Assembly (NCBI RefSeq): GCF_002797975.1
Contig: NZ_PGET01000001.1
Span: 124,001-188,000, forward strand
Direction of reading: 5' to 3'
DNA length: 64,000 nucleotides
Source of the DNA: [Clostridium] celerecrescens 18A
Lineage (GTDB): Bacteria; Bacillota; Clostridia; Lachnospirales; Lachnospiraceae
Part shown: in pieces, positions 33,099-40,518 of the stretch
How positions within the stretch are numbered: position 1 is the stretch's first letter
Layout of the letters: each line of letters starts with the position of its first letter
The notes under the pieces: generated by a model
What the model was told of the DNA's origin: nothing
Database searches by the model: none
What the model saw: the letters and a program-made list of their open reading frames with translations, nothing else
Position numbers and translations under genes: made by a program

Positions 33099-34073
33099 TC
33101 AGTGGTTCACAAATGTACAATTACCAGTCTTACTAATTTCATATCCCTTAAATGGAAGGAGACTGTTTTTAAATTCCTTAGAACCTATCGTGCCGGCAAT
33201 TCTTTGAAAGGATGGATGGTTCAAGGCTTCTATAGAAAAGACTAAATCCATGGAGGCGGAGGTCAAAGGGATATAATCCAGCTGGGGGTATGCTGCCAGG
33301 TGGGAGATGTCACCGATGCCCGCATCAGCGGCTCCCGATGCAACCGCATTTGCGGCTGACATATGGGAGAGGCATTCTTTCTGGTATCCGGAGATAGCGG
33401 CCTTATCAATGCTTTGTGCTGAAAGGCCGGAGTCCATATAGATCCGGTACCCGTTTCCTTTTTCCCGGTTTATGAACCGGATATCCGGCCGGCATAAATC
33501 CTTTAAGGTGTGTATGCCCTTTGGATTTCCTTTTCTGATATAAAAACCTGCTAAAAGGCTGCAGATATGGATGATTATTGCTTCCTTTCCTGGCAGCAGG
33601 CTTTGAATCTGCTGGATTTCCTGCCCTTCCCGGCTGATGCAGAAAGAGGTGAGGGCCATATGGGTCTTTTCATAGTACAGGGAATACAGGCTGTTATATT
33701 CATTCATATAGGAATGCAGGATGGGAAGGCTGTCCGGATGCAGGCTCAGCTGGCTGCGAAACAGTTCCACAACTCTGGATTCCTGACTGCTTATGATCAG
33801 GCCGCTGGCGTTAAGAAGGTAATCCATCTGCCGGATCGCGGAATCAGCGGTAAACAGGGGGATATCCATGATCCCGGGAAGAGGCTCATCAGCCTGGAAA
33901 GAGCTGCCGCTGTTTGGAACCTTTAAGTATTCATCCAGTTGATCCTGGCTGATCCTTATCTGCTTGCCTACCTTATTTGCTCTTAATTCTCCCCTCTTTA
34001 TCAGTTCATAAACAGTGGATTTTTTAATTTTAAGCTGATCGGCGACTTCCTGGGTGGTATATATTTTTTCCAT
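33099..34073 (-). CDS. HTH regulator fused to a periplasmic-binding-like domain (probable molybdate sensor)
   Basis: One-component regulator of 324 residues. Residues 1-55 are an excisionase-type helix-turn-helix (YTTQEVADQLKIKKSTVYELI). Residues about 90-320 resemble the PBP_like domain related to ModA (HTLKDLCRPDIRFINREKG, SGAADAGIGD, LDYIPLTSASMDLVFSIEALNHPSF). Such fusions are found beside molybdate transport genes and are thought to sense oxyanion. It is divergent from modA, across a 250-bp region with a 26-bp dyad. Confidence 0.88.
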   Translation of the reverse strand: MEKIYTTQEVADQLKIKKSTVYELIKRGELRANKVGKQIRISQDQLDEYLKVPNSGSSFQADEPLPGIMDIPLFTADSAIRQMDYLLNASGLIISSQESRVVELFRSQLSLHPDSLPILHSYMNEYNSLYSLYYEKTHMALTSFCISREGQEIQQIQSLLPGKEAIIIHICSLLAGFYIRKGNPKGIHTLKDLCRPDIRFINREKGNGYRIYMDSGLSAQSIDKAAISGYQKECLSHMSAANAVASGAADAGIGDISHLAAYPQLDYIPLTSASMDLVFSIEALNHPSFQRIAGTIGSKEFKNSLLPFKGYEISKTGNCTFVNH

Positions 34074-34200
34074 ACGGTTTCCTCTTTATATCTTGTAGTT
34101 TTCATCAGTTATAAATAGTTATAGCATATTTCATTTCATTGTCAATCAAAGCTGCAAAAGCCGGTTTAATTCCCGATGTTATTATATAATTAGATTGGCA

Positions 34201-34229
34201 TTGACATTCCATTAAATTTCATCTAAAAT
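34201..34229 (+). promoter_or_regulatory. Promoter of modABC
   Basis: TTGACA (34201-34206), 17-bp spacer, TAAAAT (34224-34229). Confidence 0.75.
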
Positions 34230-34278
34230 GAATTGGTAATTACCAAACGGGACAAAACCCAACAAAACATAATTAAAA

Positions 34279-34304
34279 TGAACAACAATTAATATTATTG
34301 TTCA
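34279..34304. promoter_or_regulatory. Candidate operator or leader dyad before modA
   Basis: TGAACAACAAT (34279-34289) and ATTATTGTTCA (34294-34304) match at 10 of 11 positions around TAAT. It lies between the promoter and the modA ribosome site, in the position for repression by the divergent regulator. Confidence 0.5.
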
Positions 34305-34323
34305 AAAACCAGGAGGAAGTATT

Positions 34324-35217
34324 ATGAAACCAGGAAAGAAATTACTGGCAGTAATGATGGCAGCTATGTTTGCTGCCGGTACGGTTGCGGGGTGCAGTTC
34401 AACCGGTACAAAGGCTACGCAGGCGGATCAGACAACTGCAGCAGAGGAAGCCAGTAAGGCTGAGGAAACTAAAAAGGCAGAAGAAACCACCGAGGCAAAG
34501 GCAGATAAGGAAGACCTTTATGTCTTTATTGCGGCCAGTTTAAAAAACACAATGGAAAAGATCAAGGAAACTTATGAAAAAGATTATCCAAATGTAAACA
34601 TAATATACAATGCAGACAGCTCCGGCACTCTTCAGACTCAGATCGAAGAAGGCGCCCAGTGTGACATTTTCTTTTCTGCGGCAACCAAGCAGATGGATGC
34701 GTTAAAAGAAGACGGATTTGTAGTTGACGGATCTATCAGCAATCTGCTTGAGAATAAGATTGTTCTGATTAAGCCAAAGGATGGGAAAACTGAGGTAACT
34801 GGTTTTGACAATATTACAAAGGCATCAAGCCTTGCTCTCGCAGGAGAGGATGTGCCAGTCGGCCAGTATGCGAGGAAGCTGTTCACCAATCTGGGAACCC
34901 TTGATCAGGTAATGAAGATAGAAATCAACGAAGGAGCTAATGTTACTGCTGTTTTAACAGCTGTTGCAGAAGGAAGCAATGAAGTAGGGGTTGTATATGC
35001 AACCGATGCGGCTTCCATGGCGGATAAGGTTGAAATCATTGCAGAAGCAGATAATAGCATGATCGATCCTGCTGTTTATCCGGTGGGCCTCATCATTGAC
35101 AAGGAGGCATCAGAGGGGCAGGCAAAGGCAGCCGCTGATTTTAAAGAGTTTCTGGTAAACGATGAAGGCGTTATGAAACTGTTTACAGATGCCGGATTTG
35201 CAAAATCTTCAAAATAA
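34324..35217 (+). CDS. modA: Molybdate ABC transporter, substrate-binding lipoprotein
   Basis: Captures molybdate or tungstate outside the cell, 297 residues. A lipoprotein signal ends at the lipobox VAGC (Cys about 24), followed by an Ala/Glu/Thr/Lys-rich linker. The ModA fold starts LYVFIAASLKNTMEKI and includes YNADSSGTLQTQIEEG, CDIFFSAATKQMDAL and EVGVVYATDA. AGGAGGAAGT at 34311-34320 precedes the ATG. It is the first gene of modABC. Confidence 0.95.
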   Translation: MKPGKKLLAVMMAAMFAAGTVAGCSSTGTKATQADQTTAAEEASKAEETKKAEETTEAKADKEDLYVFIAASLKNTMEKIKETYEKDYPNVNIIYNADSSGTLQTQIEEGAQCDIFFSAATKQMDALKEDGFVVDGSISNLLENKIVLIKPKDGKTEVTGFDNITKASSLALAGEDVPVGQYARKLFTNLGTLDQVMKIEINEGANVTAVLTAVAEGSNEVGVVYATDAASMADKVEIIAEADNSMIDPAVYPVGLIIDKEASEGQAKAAADFKEFLVNDEGVMKLFTDAGFAKSSK

Positions 35218-35245
35218 ATATTACATAAAAAGGGGGTGAAAATCT

Positions 35246-35944
35246 ATGCTTGATCTGATGAAAACAATAGATTGGAGTCCCCTTTTTATTTCTTTTAAAA
35301 CGGGGATTCTGGCAACGGTGCTGACATTTTTTCTGGGGATAGGCGCAGCAAGACTGATTATGAAGCTGAATAACACGGCAAAATCCATTGTAGATGGTAT
35401 TTTAACATTGCCTTTGGTACTCCCACCTACTGTGGCAGGGTTCTTCCTACTGCTGATCTTCAGCCTACGAAGGCCCTTCGGCAAATTTCTTTTTGAGGAA
35501 TTTAACATAAAGATGGTACAGACATGGCCAGGCTGTGTCATAGCTGCTTTTGTTATCGCATTTCCTTTGATGTACCGGAATGCGAGAGCAGCTTTTGAGC
35601 AGGTGGACGTTGACATGATTCATGCGGGAAGGACCCTGGGCCTTTCGGAGAGAAAGATATTCTGGAGGATCATCGTTCCCATTGCGGCTCCTGGACTGGC
35701 TTCCGGGACCGTACTCGCCTTTGCCAGAGCCATCGGAGAATACGGGGCGACCGCCATGCTGGCAGGAAACATTCTTGGAAAGACCAGAACGGTTTCCGTT
35801 GCAATTGCTTCTGAAGTTGCGGCAGGAAACTGGGATACGGCAGGTTTCTGGGTATGTGTCATTGTTATCTTGTCTTTTTTTATTGTTGCTGTTATAAATT
35901 ATATATCCGGAAAAAATATGAAACATGTGAACAGGTGGATTTGA
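35246..35944 (+). CDS. modB: Molybdate ABC transporter permease
   Basis: Inner-membrane subunit of 232 residues with five or six helices. The ABC-permease EAA loop is AGRTLGLSERKIFWRIIVPIA, followed by GLASGTVLAFARAIGEYGAT, a typical ModB match. It has a ribosome site at GGGGGTG (about 35230-35236) and lies 28 bp after modA; modC starts 2 bp after its stop. Confidence 0.95.
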   Translation: MLDLMKTIDWSPLFISFKTGILATVLTFFLGIGAARLIMKLNNTAKSIVDGILTLPLVLPPTVAGFFLLLIFSLRRPFGKFLFEEFNIKMVQTWPGCVIAAFVIAFPLMYRNARAAFEQVDVDMIHAGRTLGLSERKIFWRIIVPIAAPGLASGTVLAFARAIGEYGATAMLAGNILGKTRTVSVAIASEVAAGNWDTAGFWVCVIVILSFFIVAVINYISGKNMKHVNRWI

Positions 35945-35945
35945 T

Positions 35946-36998
35946 ATGGCATTGCAGGTAAACATCCGAAAAAAGTTTTCAGGATTTGAATTAAATGTGG
36001 ATTTTGAAACTGAGGCTGGCTGCATGGGGATCCTGGGAGCCTCAGGCTGCGGGAAAAGCATGACTCTAAAATGCGTGGCAGGAATTGAAAAACCGGATCA
36101 GGGCCGGATCGTTTTAAACGGGAAGGTGCTGTTTGATTCGGAAAAGGGGATCAATCTGCCTGCCAGAGAACGCCGTACCGGCTACCTGTTTCAGAACTAT
36201 GCCTTGTTTCCCACCATGACGGTAGAGGAAAACTTAAGTATTGTGATTCCAGGAAAAAAACGGGATAAGCTTCCTCTTGTCGCTGAGCAGCTAAGGCGCT
36301 TTCAGCTGGAAGGGCTGGAAAAAAGATATCCCTCCCAGCTATCGGGAGGGCAGCAGCAAAGAGTGGCCCTTGCCCGCATGCTTTTATACAAGCCGGATAT
36401 AATTATGCTGGATGAGCCGTTTTCTGCGTTAGATGGCTTTTTAAAGGATACGCTTCAGATGGAAATGCTGGAACTGATCAGGGACTATAGCGGCGATGTT
36501 CTCATGGTATCCCATTCCAGAGATGAAATCTACAAATTCTGTGACCATATGATGCTCCTTTCAGAAGGAAAGACCATATTGAAAGGCTGTACAAAAGATA
36601 TTTTCCGCAGACCGGAAAGAATGGAAGCTGCAAAGCTGACAGGCTGCAAAAACATTTCATCCATAGAGAAAATAAGTGATTATGAGCTTTATGCCTGTGA
36701 ATGGAAAATAAGGCTTATAACAGAGGAAAAAATCGGAGATTCCATTAAGTACGTAGGTATCAGGGGCCATAACCTGATTCCGGTCCAGGAGCGGTCAGAG
36801 GAAAATGTCATGGGAATTGAATTGGCTGGGTTTGCCGATACGCCGTTCCAAAGGCAGTACCTGTTCCAGAACTCAGACGATAAAACCTCCTCAAAGATCT
36901 GGTGGATCCAGGATAAAATGGACTTTGAAGAAGGAAAGCTTCAAAATATTCCGCCATTTATCAAGTTTCCCAAGGAGGACCTCCTGCTTTTGCTTTAG
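35946..36998 (+). CDS. modC: Molybdate ABC transporter ATP-binding protein
   Basis: Energises molybdate import, 350 residues. The nucleotide-binding domain has Walker A GASGCGKS (about 33-40), signature LSGGQQQR, Walker B IIMLDEPFSALD and the H-loop SHSRDEIY. The C-terminal third (from about 230) is a regulatory TOBE-like part, weakly conserved here. It ends the modABC run; the separate mop gene follows after its own promoter. Confidence 0.94.
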   Translation: MALQVNIRKKFSGFELNVDFETEAGCMGILGASGCGKSMTLKCVAGIEKPDQGRIVLNGKVLFDSEKGINLPARERRTGYLFQNYALFPTMTVEENLSIVIPGKKRDKLPLVAEQLRRFQLEGLEKRYPSQLSGGQQQRVALARMLLYKPDIIMLDEPFSALDGFLKDTLQMEMLELIRDYSGDVLMVSHSRDEIYKFCDHMMLLSEGKTILKGCTKDIFRRPERMEAAKLTGCKNISSIEKISDYELYACEWKIRLITEEKIGDSIKYVGIRGHNLIPVQERSEENVMGIELAGFADTPFQRQYLFQNSDDKTSSKIWWIQDKMDFEEGKLQNIPPFIKFPKEDLLLLL

Positions 36999-37014
36999 TG
37001 CTTGTGAGAACCGG

Positions 37015-37043
37015 TTGACAATGAGAATAGAAATGCTTACAAT
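37015..37043 (+). promoter_or_regulatory. Promoter of the mop gene
   Basis: TTGACA (37015-37020), 17-bp spacer, TACAAT (37038-37043), 17 bp after the modC stop. Confidence 0.7.
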
Positions 37044-37111
37044 CATTTTATGAAAAAGCAGTATAATCTTCTGGCCTGCAATCCATAATTACTTCTATAT
37101 ATTTCCACTTT

Positions 37112-37156
37112 TCTGCCATGCTTTTTTGGCAGAGCCCGCCCCGTTTTAACGGGCGT
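37112..37156 (+). promoter_or_regulatory. Structured leader of mop: two tandem hairpins
   Basis: Hairpin 1: TCTGCCA (37112-37118) with TGGCAGA (37127-37133), with a T-run in its loop. Hairpin 2: CGCCCCGTT with AACGGGCG immediately after. It may be a terminator/antiterminator or a metal-responsive leader. It does not match the molybdenum-cofactor riboswitch as I remember it. Confidence 0.4.
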
Positions 37157-37214
37157 AAGGGTGTACCGAAGTATATTTCCATAGGCCAGGATTGGATGAG
37201 AGGAGGCATATGAG

Positions 37215-37424
37215 ATGAAACTCAGTGCAAGAAATCAGTTTAAGGGAAAAGTTGTAGGAATTGAAACAGGTGCTGTAAACGCCATTGTAACCATTGATAT
37301 CGGCGGCGGTAATATCGTATCGTCTACAGTTTCCATGGCGGCGGTGAAGGACTTGGGATTGGAAGTCGGAAAGGATGCCTATGCCATCATTAAAGCGACT
37401 TCTGTAATGGTGGGGATCGACTAA
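37215..37424 (+). CDS. mop: Molbindin (single Mop/TOBE domain)
   Basis: Small cytoplasmic molybdate-binding protein of 69 residues. The Mop domain is complete: KLSARNQFKGKVVGIETGAV, NAIVTIDIGGG, ITSTVSM-like IVSSTVSMAAV and a final AYAIIKATSVMVG. Molbindins store or buffer molybdate as oligomers. AGAGGAGGC at 37199-37207 precedes the ATG. It has its own promoter downstream of modC. Confidence 0.94.
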   Translation: MKLSARNQFKGKVVGIETGAVNAIVTIDIGGGNIVSSTVSMAAVKDLGLEVGKDAYAIIKATSVMVGID

Positions 37425-37513
37425 AAGTATATTTAGAAAAACGGTATTCTGACAGTCCTGTAAGACAGTATAAATTAAACTGTTTATAGGCACTGCCGAG
37501 TAAGATATGTAAG

Positions 37514-37554
37514 AAAGGAAGCGTATCGTTCAATGCGAATGATACGCTTCCTTT
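37514..37554 (+). terminator. Terminator after mop
   Basis: Perfect 14-bp stem AAAGGAAGCGTATC (37514-37527) with its complement at 37541-37554. Confidence 0.85.
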
Positions 37555-37635
37555 CACGTTGTACGGTAGCTAACACTAAAACAATGGGATTGAAATCTAC
37601 CAAACGGATAATTTATGAAATGTTTAGGAGAACTA

Positions 37636-37666
37636 TTGACTCTGGCATAGTGTTATAGTTTATGAT
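37636..37666 (+). promoter_or_regulatory. MerR-type promoter (19-bp spacer) of the regulator gene
   Basis: TTGACT (37636-37641), 19-bp spacer, TATGAT (37661-37666). The over-long spacer is characteristic of promoters twisted into shape by MerR-family activators, and implies autoregulation. Confidence 0.7.
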
Positions 37667-37707
37667 AAATACATGCAGTTTGGTTTAACTGCAAGGAGGT
37701 GATGTCT

Positions 37708-38526
37708 ATGCTCAAAATCGGAGATTTTTCTGCATTATCAAAGATAAGTATTTTTATGCTCCGGCACTACAATGAAATAGGATTGCTCCTTCCGGTGCAT
37801 ATAGATGAATTTACAGGTTACCGCTATTACAGCGAAGAACAGCTCCCTATGGCCAATCGCATACAGGCACTAAAAAATATGGGGTTTGGGTTGTCCATTA
37901 TCAAGGACATTCTATCAGAATACAATCATGAAGATAGCCTAAAACGTTATTTGACTCTTCAAGCCGCTCAAAAACAAGAAGAAATTGAGACAATGCAAAA
38001 GCAATTACTGTTGCTTCAAACAACCATAAAGGGTCTTGACAAGAGTTCCTCACTTTCCAGATTTAACATAGCGATTAAGGAACTTCCTAAAAGATATGTC
38101 ATAAGTTATCGCAGTACGATTGCTGCATATAATCAGGAGGGTATTCTGTGGAAGGAATTGTCAGAGAATATTGGGAAACAAGACGTACAGTTTGCTAATC
38201 CAAGCTACAACATTGCCATCTTCCATAATGAAGGATTTGCAGAGCATGAAATTGATGTAGAAGTTCAAAGAGCCGTTGTTGGAAATTATAGAAGTACAGA
38301 TATTGTAAAATTCAAAATCGTACCTGTGGTTACCGCCGCAACATTAACTTACAAGGGTGGCTATATTCAACTTGCCGAAGCAAATGAAGCAATTGCAAAT
38401 TGGATTTTAGAAAATGGTTACGAGTTTGATGGTCCAATCTTCAATATCTATCATGTTTCTCCTGAAACGGAACCCGACCCGGACAATCTGATTACAGAAG
38501 TATGTTTTCCAATTAGAAGCAAATAA
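37708..38526 (+). CDS. MerR-family regulator with GyrI-like effector domain
   Basis: Transcription regulator of 272 residues. Residues 1-70 are a MerR winged helix (LKIGDFSALSKISIFMLRHYNE, IDEFTGYRYYSEEQLP), followed by a coiled-coil dimer helix (LKRYLTLQAAQKQEEIETMQKQ) and, from about 120, a GyrI/BmrR-like ligand domain ending TEPDPDNLITEVCFPI. Such domains bind hydrophobic or cationic drugs. ATG 37708 is preferred because GGAGG at 37695-37699 is 8 nt upstream; ATG/GTG codons at 37699-37702 overlap that site. It probably controls the adjacent ABC exporter. Confidence 0.88.
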   Translation: MLKIGDFSALSKISIFMLRHYNEIGLLLPVHIDEFTGYRYYSEEQLPMANRIQALKNMGFGLSIIKDILSEYNHEDSLKRYLTLQAAQKQEEIETMQKQLLLLQTTIKGLDKSSSLSRFNIAIKELPKRYVISYRSTIAAYNQEGILWKELSENIGKQDVQFANPSYNIAIFHNEGFAEHEIDVEVQRAVVGNYRSTDIVKFKIVPVVTAATLTYKGGYIQLAEANEAIANWILENGYEFDGPIFNIYHVSPETEPDPDNLITEVCFPIRSK

Positions 38527-38538
38527 CGTATTCATTTT

Positions 38539-38568
38539 ATCGTTGCTGAATAAGCAGCGATTTTTTTG
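38539..38568 (+). terminator. Terminator of the MerR-family gene
   Basis: ATCGTTGCT (38539-38547) pairs with AGCAGCGAT (38553-38561), one T-G pair, followed by TTTTTT. Confidence 0.85.
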
Positions 38569-38592
38569 TCTTATAAATTTCTTCTATGTCTA

Positions 38593-38623
38593 TTGACTCT
38601 AGCATCGTACGATACTGTACGCT
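38593..38623 (+). promoter_or_regulatory. MerR-type promoter (19-bp spacer) of the ABC exporter
   Basis: TTGACT (38593-38598), 19-bp spacer containing the perfect dyad ATCGTACGAT (38604-38613), then TACGCT (38618-38623). TTGACTCT and a following GCAT are shared with the promoter of the MerR gene. Confidence 0.7.
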
Positions 38624-38651
38624 TAGTACAAAGAGAAAAGGAGGTATAGAT

Positions 38652-39614
38652 TTGGAGGCTATTTCAGTTAATAATCTATCAAAAGAGTACGCAAGCGGTA
38701 AAAAGGCGCTTGACAATGTAAGCATTTCAGTTTCAACAGGAGAGATATTTTCTTTGCTGGGGCCGAACGGAGCAGGTAAATCGACACTAATTAATATCCT
38801 GACAACATTTTTAAAACCTACAAGCGGGCTGGTATCAGTTCTAGGTCATGATGTGATTACAGAACAGAATTCTGTCAGAGCCGATATTTCCTGCGTTGCT
38901 CAAAAGGTATCCATTGACGATCACTTATCCCTGCGGGAAAACATGCTGTTTCAAAGCCGGCTTCACAAGCTGGACAGAATGACTGCTACCAAGCGCATGG
39001 ACGCTCTTATTGCTGCATTTCTTTTAAAAGAATATGAAAAGCACAAGGTGACAGCATATTCCGGAGGTGTAAAACGGCGTTTGGATATTGCCATGAGTAT
39101 GATGTCATATCCCAAGATTCTATTTCTTGACGAACCAACGGCAGGAATGGATATTGAATCAAGAAAAGCCATGTGGGAAGTCATTAAAACAATCAAAACA
39201 CAGTTTGGTACAACCGTTTTTCTCACAACTCATTATTTAGAAGAAGCCGATATGTTAAGTGATACGGTATGTATTATGAAGGACGGACATGAACTGGTAC
39301 AGGATACACCGGAACATTTACGGGAACATACCCGCAAAAATATTGTTCGTATTGATTTGGATAATCCAGAAAAGCAGCAGGAAATAGTGACGCAGATTTT
39401 AAATCTGCCATTTGTAAAAGGAATACGACAAGAGCAAAATACCATTTATGCAAATACGTATGACGCGAAAAAGGACTTTTACACTCTGAATCAATTCTTG
39501 TCAGACAAACGAATTTATTACTCCTCAATTGGAGTTGTAATACCCAGCCTTGATGATATCTTTCTGTCTCTTACACGAAAAAATGAAGGGGGTGTTCGCT
39601 ATGCAAACTTATAA
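38652..39614 (+). CDS. ABC exporter ATP-binding protein (DrrA-like)
   Basis: ATPase of a drug-type exporter, 320 residues from TTG 38652, which follows AAAGGAGG (38637-38643); a longer frame from 38586 would run through the promoter. Walker A is GPNGAGKS, signature YSGGVKRRLDIA, Walker B ILFLDEPTAGMD and H-loop TTHYLEEAD. The C-terminal 90 residues match the DrrA/CcmA-type extension. The permease gene overlaps its 3' end by 14 bp. Likely role: efflux of a compound sensed by the MerR-family regulator. Confidence 0.9.
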   Translation: MEAISVNNLSKEYASGKKALDNVSISVSTGEIFSLLGPNGAGKSTLINILTTFLKPTSGLVSVLGHDVITEQNSVRADISCVAQKVSIDDHLSLRENMLFQSRLHKLDRMTATKRMDALIAAFLLKEYEKHKVTAYSGGVKRRLDIAMSMMSYPKILFLDEPTAGMDIESRKAMWEVIKTIKTQFGTTVFLTTHYLEEADMLSDTVCIMKDGHELVQDTPEHLREHTRKNIVRIDLDNPEKQQEIVTQILNLPFVKGIRQEQNTIYANTYDAKKDFYTLNQFLSDKRIYYSSIGVVIPSLDDIFLSLTRKNEGGVRYANL

Positions 39615-40344
39615 TCTTTTTTGGAGAAGCATAAAATGGCGCTTTCAAAATCCGGTAACTATTATTATGACATTGGTTCAGCCGCTCATTTGGCTTTTAT
39701 TGTTCAGCACTATATTTAACGGAGGTAAAGCAGAAGAAAATTACACTGCTTTTATCCTCCCCGGCATCTTGGTCATGGGTGTACTGTCCAGCTCCGGCGT
39801 AAGCGGAATCGCCAATTATTCCCTGAAAACAGGAGGCAGTTTCTACCGAATTATGATTTCCCCCGTGAGAAGGAGCTCTGTTATACTTGCTCATATTTTA
39901 GATGCCGCTGTCCTGTCATTTATCCAAATTGCAATTTTAATGGGCATTGCTTTTCTAATGTCCGTGCGAGTTGCTTCCGGAATAAGTGGAATACTTTCCA
40001 TAGCAGTATTGCTGTTTCTTGCGGTGGTATTTGTGGCAGCTGTCTCTTATACCATCAGCCTTACGCTGCCAGACGAAAACTCTTTTATTGCACTTATAAA
40101 TACATTCACTTTGCCGTTGTTTTTTGTCAGTTCGGCATTAATGCCTTTTGAGCAGCTTCAGGGGGGATTCCGAATAGCAGCAATGATTAACCCGTTCACC
40201 CATGTTGTTAATAGTCTTAGAATGCTGGTACAAGGAACAATAATTGATTGGTTTCAATTGTATTATACGGGAGGGCTTCTTCTTGTTCTAGGTGCAATCA
40301 GCTTTATTGCAGCTGTCTATTCTTTAAAAAAAGATAGTGATTGA
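39601..40344 (+). CDS. ABC-2 type exporter permease (DrrB-like)
   Basis: Membrane subunit of 247 residues with six helices, typical ABC-2 layout: MQTYNLFWRSIKWRFQNP, then LVQPLIWLLLFSTIF, FILPGILVMGVLSS and FVSSALMPFEQLQGGFRIAAMINPF. ATG 39601 follows AAGGGGG (39586-39592); the upstream in-frame ATG at 39550 would extend far into the ATPase gene. It forms the exporter with the preceding ATPase. Confidence 0.9.
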   Translation: MQTYNLFWRSIKWRFQNPVTIIMTLVQPLIWLLLFSTIFNGGKAEENYTAFILPGILVMGVLSSSGVSGIANYSLKTGGSFYRIMISPVRRSSVILAHILDAAVLSFIQIAILMGIAFLMSVRVASGISGILSIAVLLFLAVVFVAAVSYTISLTLPDENSFIALINTFTLPLFFVSSALMPFEQLQGGFRIAAMINPFTHVVNSLRMLVQGTIIDWFQLYYTGGLLLVLGAISFIAAVYSLKKDSD

Positions 40345-40385
40345 TTTATTTCTAAAACATTGGGAAAGGCCAACAGATAAAAAAA

Positions 40386-40408
40386 TGGCGTAGCTATACG
40401 CTACGCCA
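40386..40408. terminator. Hairpin between the exporter and the spoVB-like gene
   Basis: TGGCGTAGC (40386-40394) pairs perfectly with GCTACGCCA (40400-40408). On the reverse strand it is followed by a T-run, so it can end the spoVB-like transcript about 110 bp past the stop. Confidence 0.6.
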
Positions 40409-40518
40409 CACGTTCAAAACTGATACAATACTGTTATACGAAGGGCTGCCATTTGACAGTCCGTTTTTACTTTTCTATTATGTACATGTAAATCCTCATA
40501 AAAGGAATCATCTGATCC

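Noticed and set aside
35465..36061. Reverse-strand frame of 198 codons across modB/modC
   Set aside because: Antisense to two certain genes and lacks any domain signature.
37112..37156. Molybdenum-cofactor riboswitch before mop
   Set aside because: Position is suggestive, but the hairpins do not reproduce the conserved Moco RNA elements as I know them; kept only as an unassigned leader.
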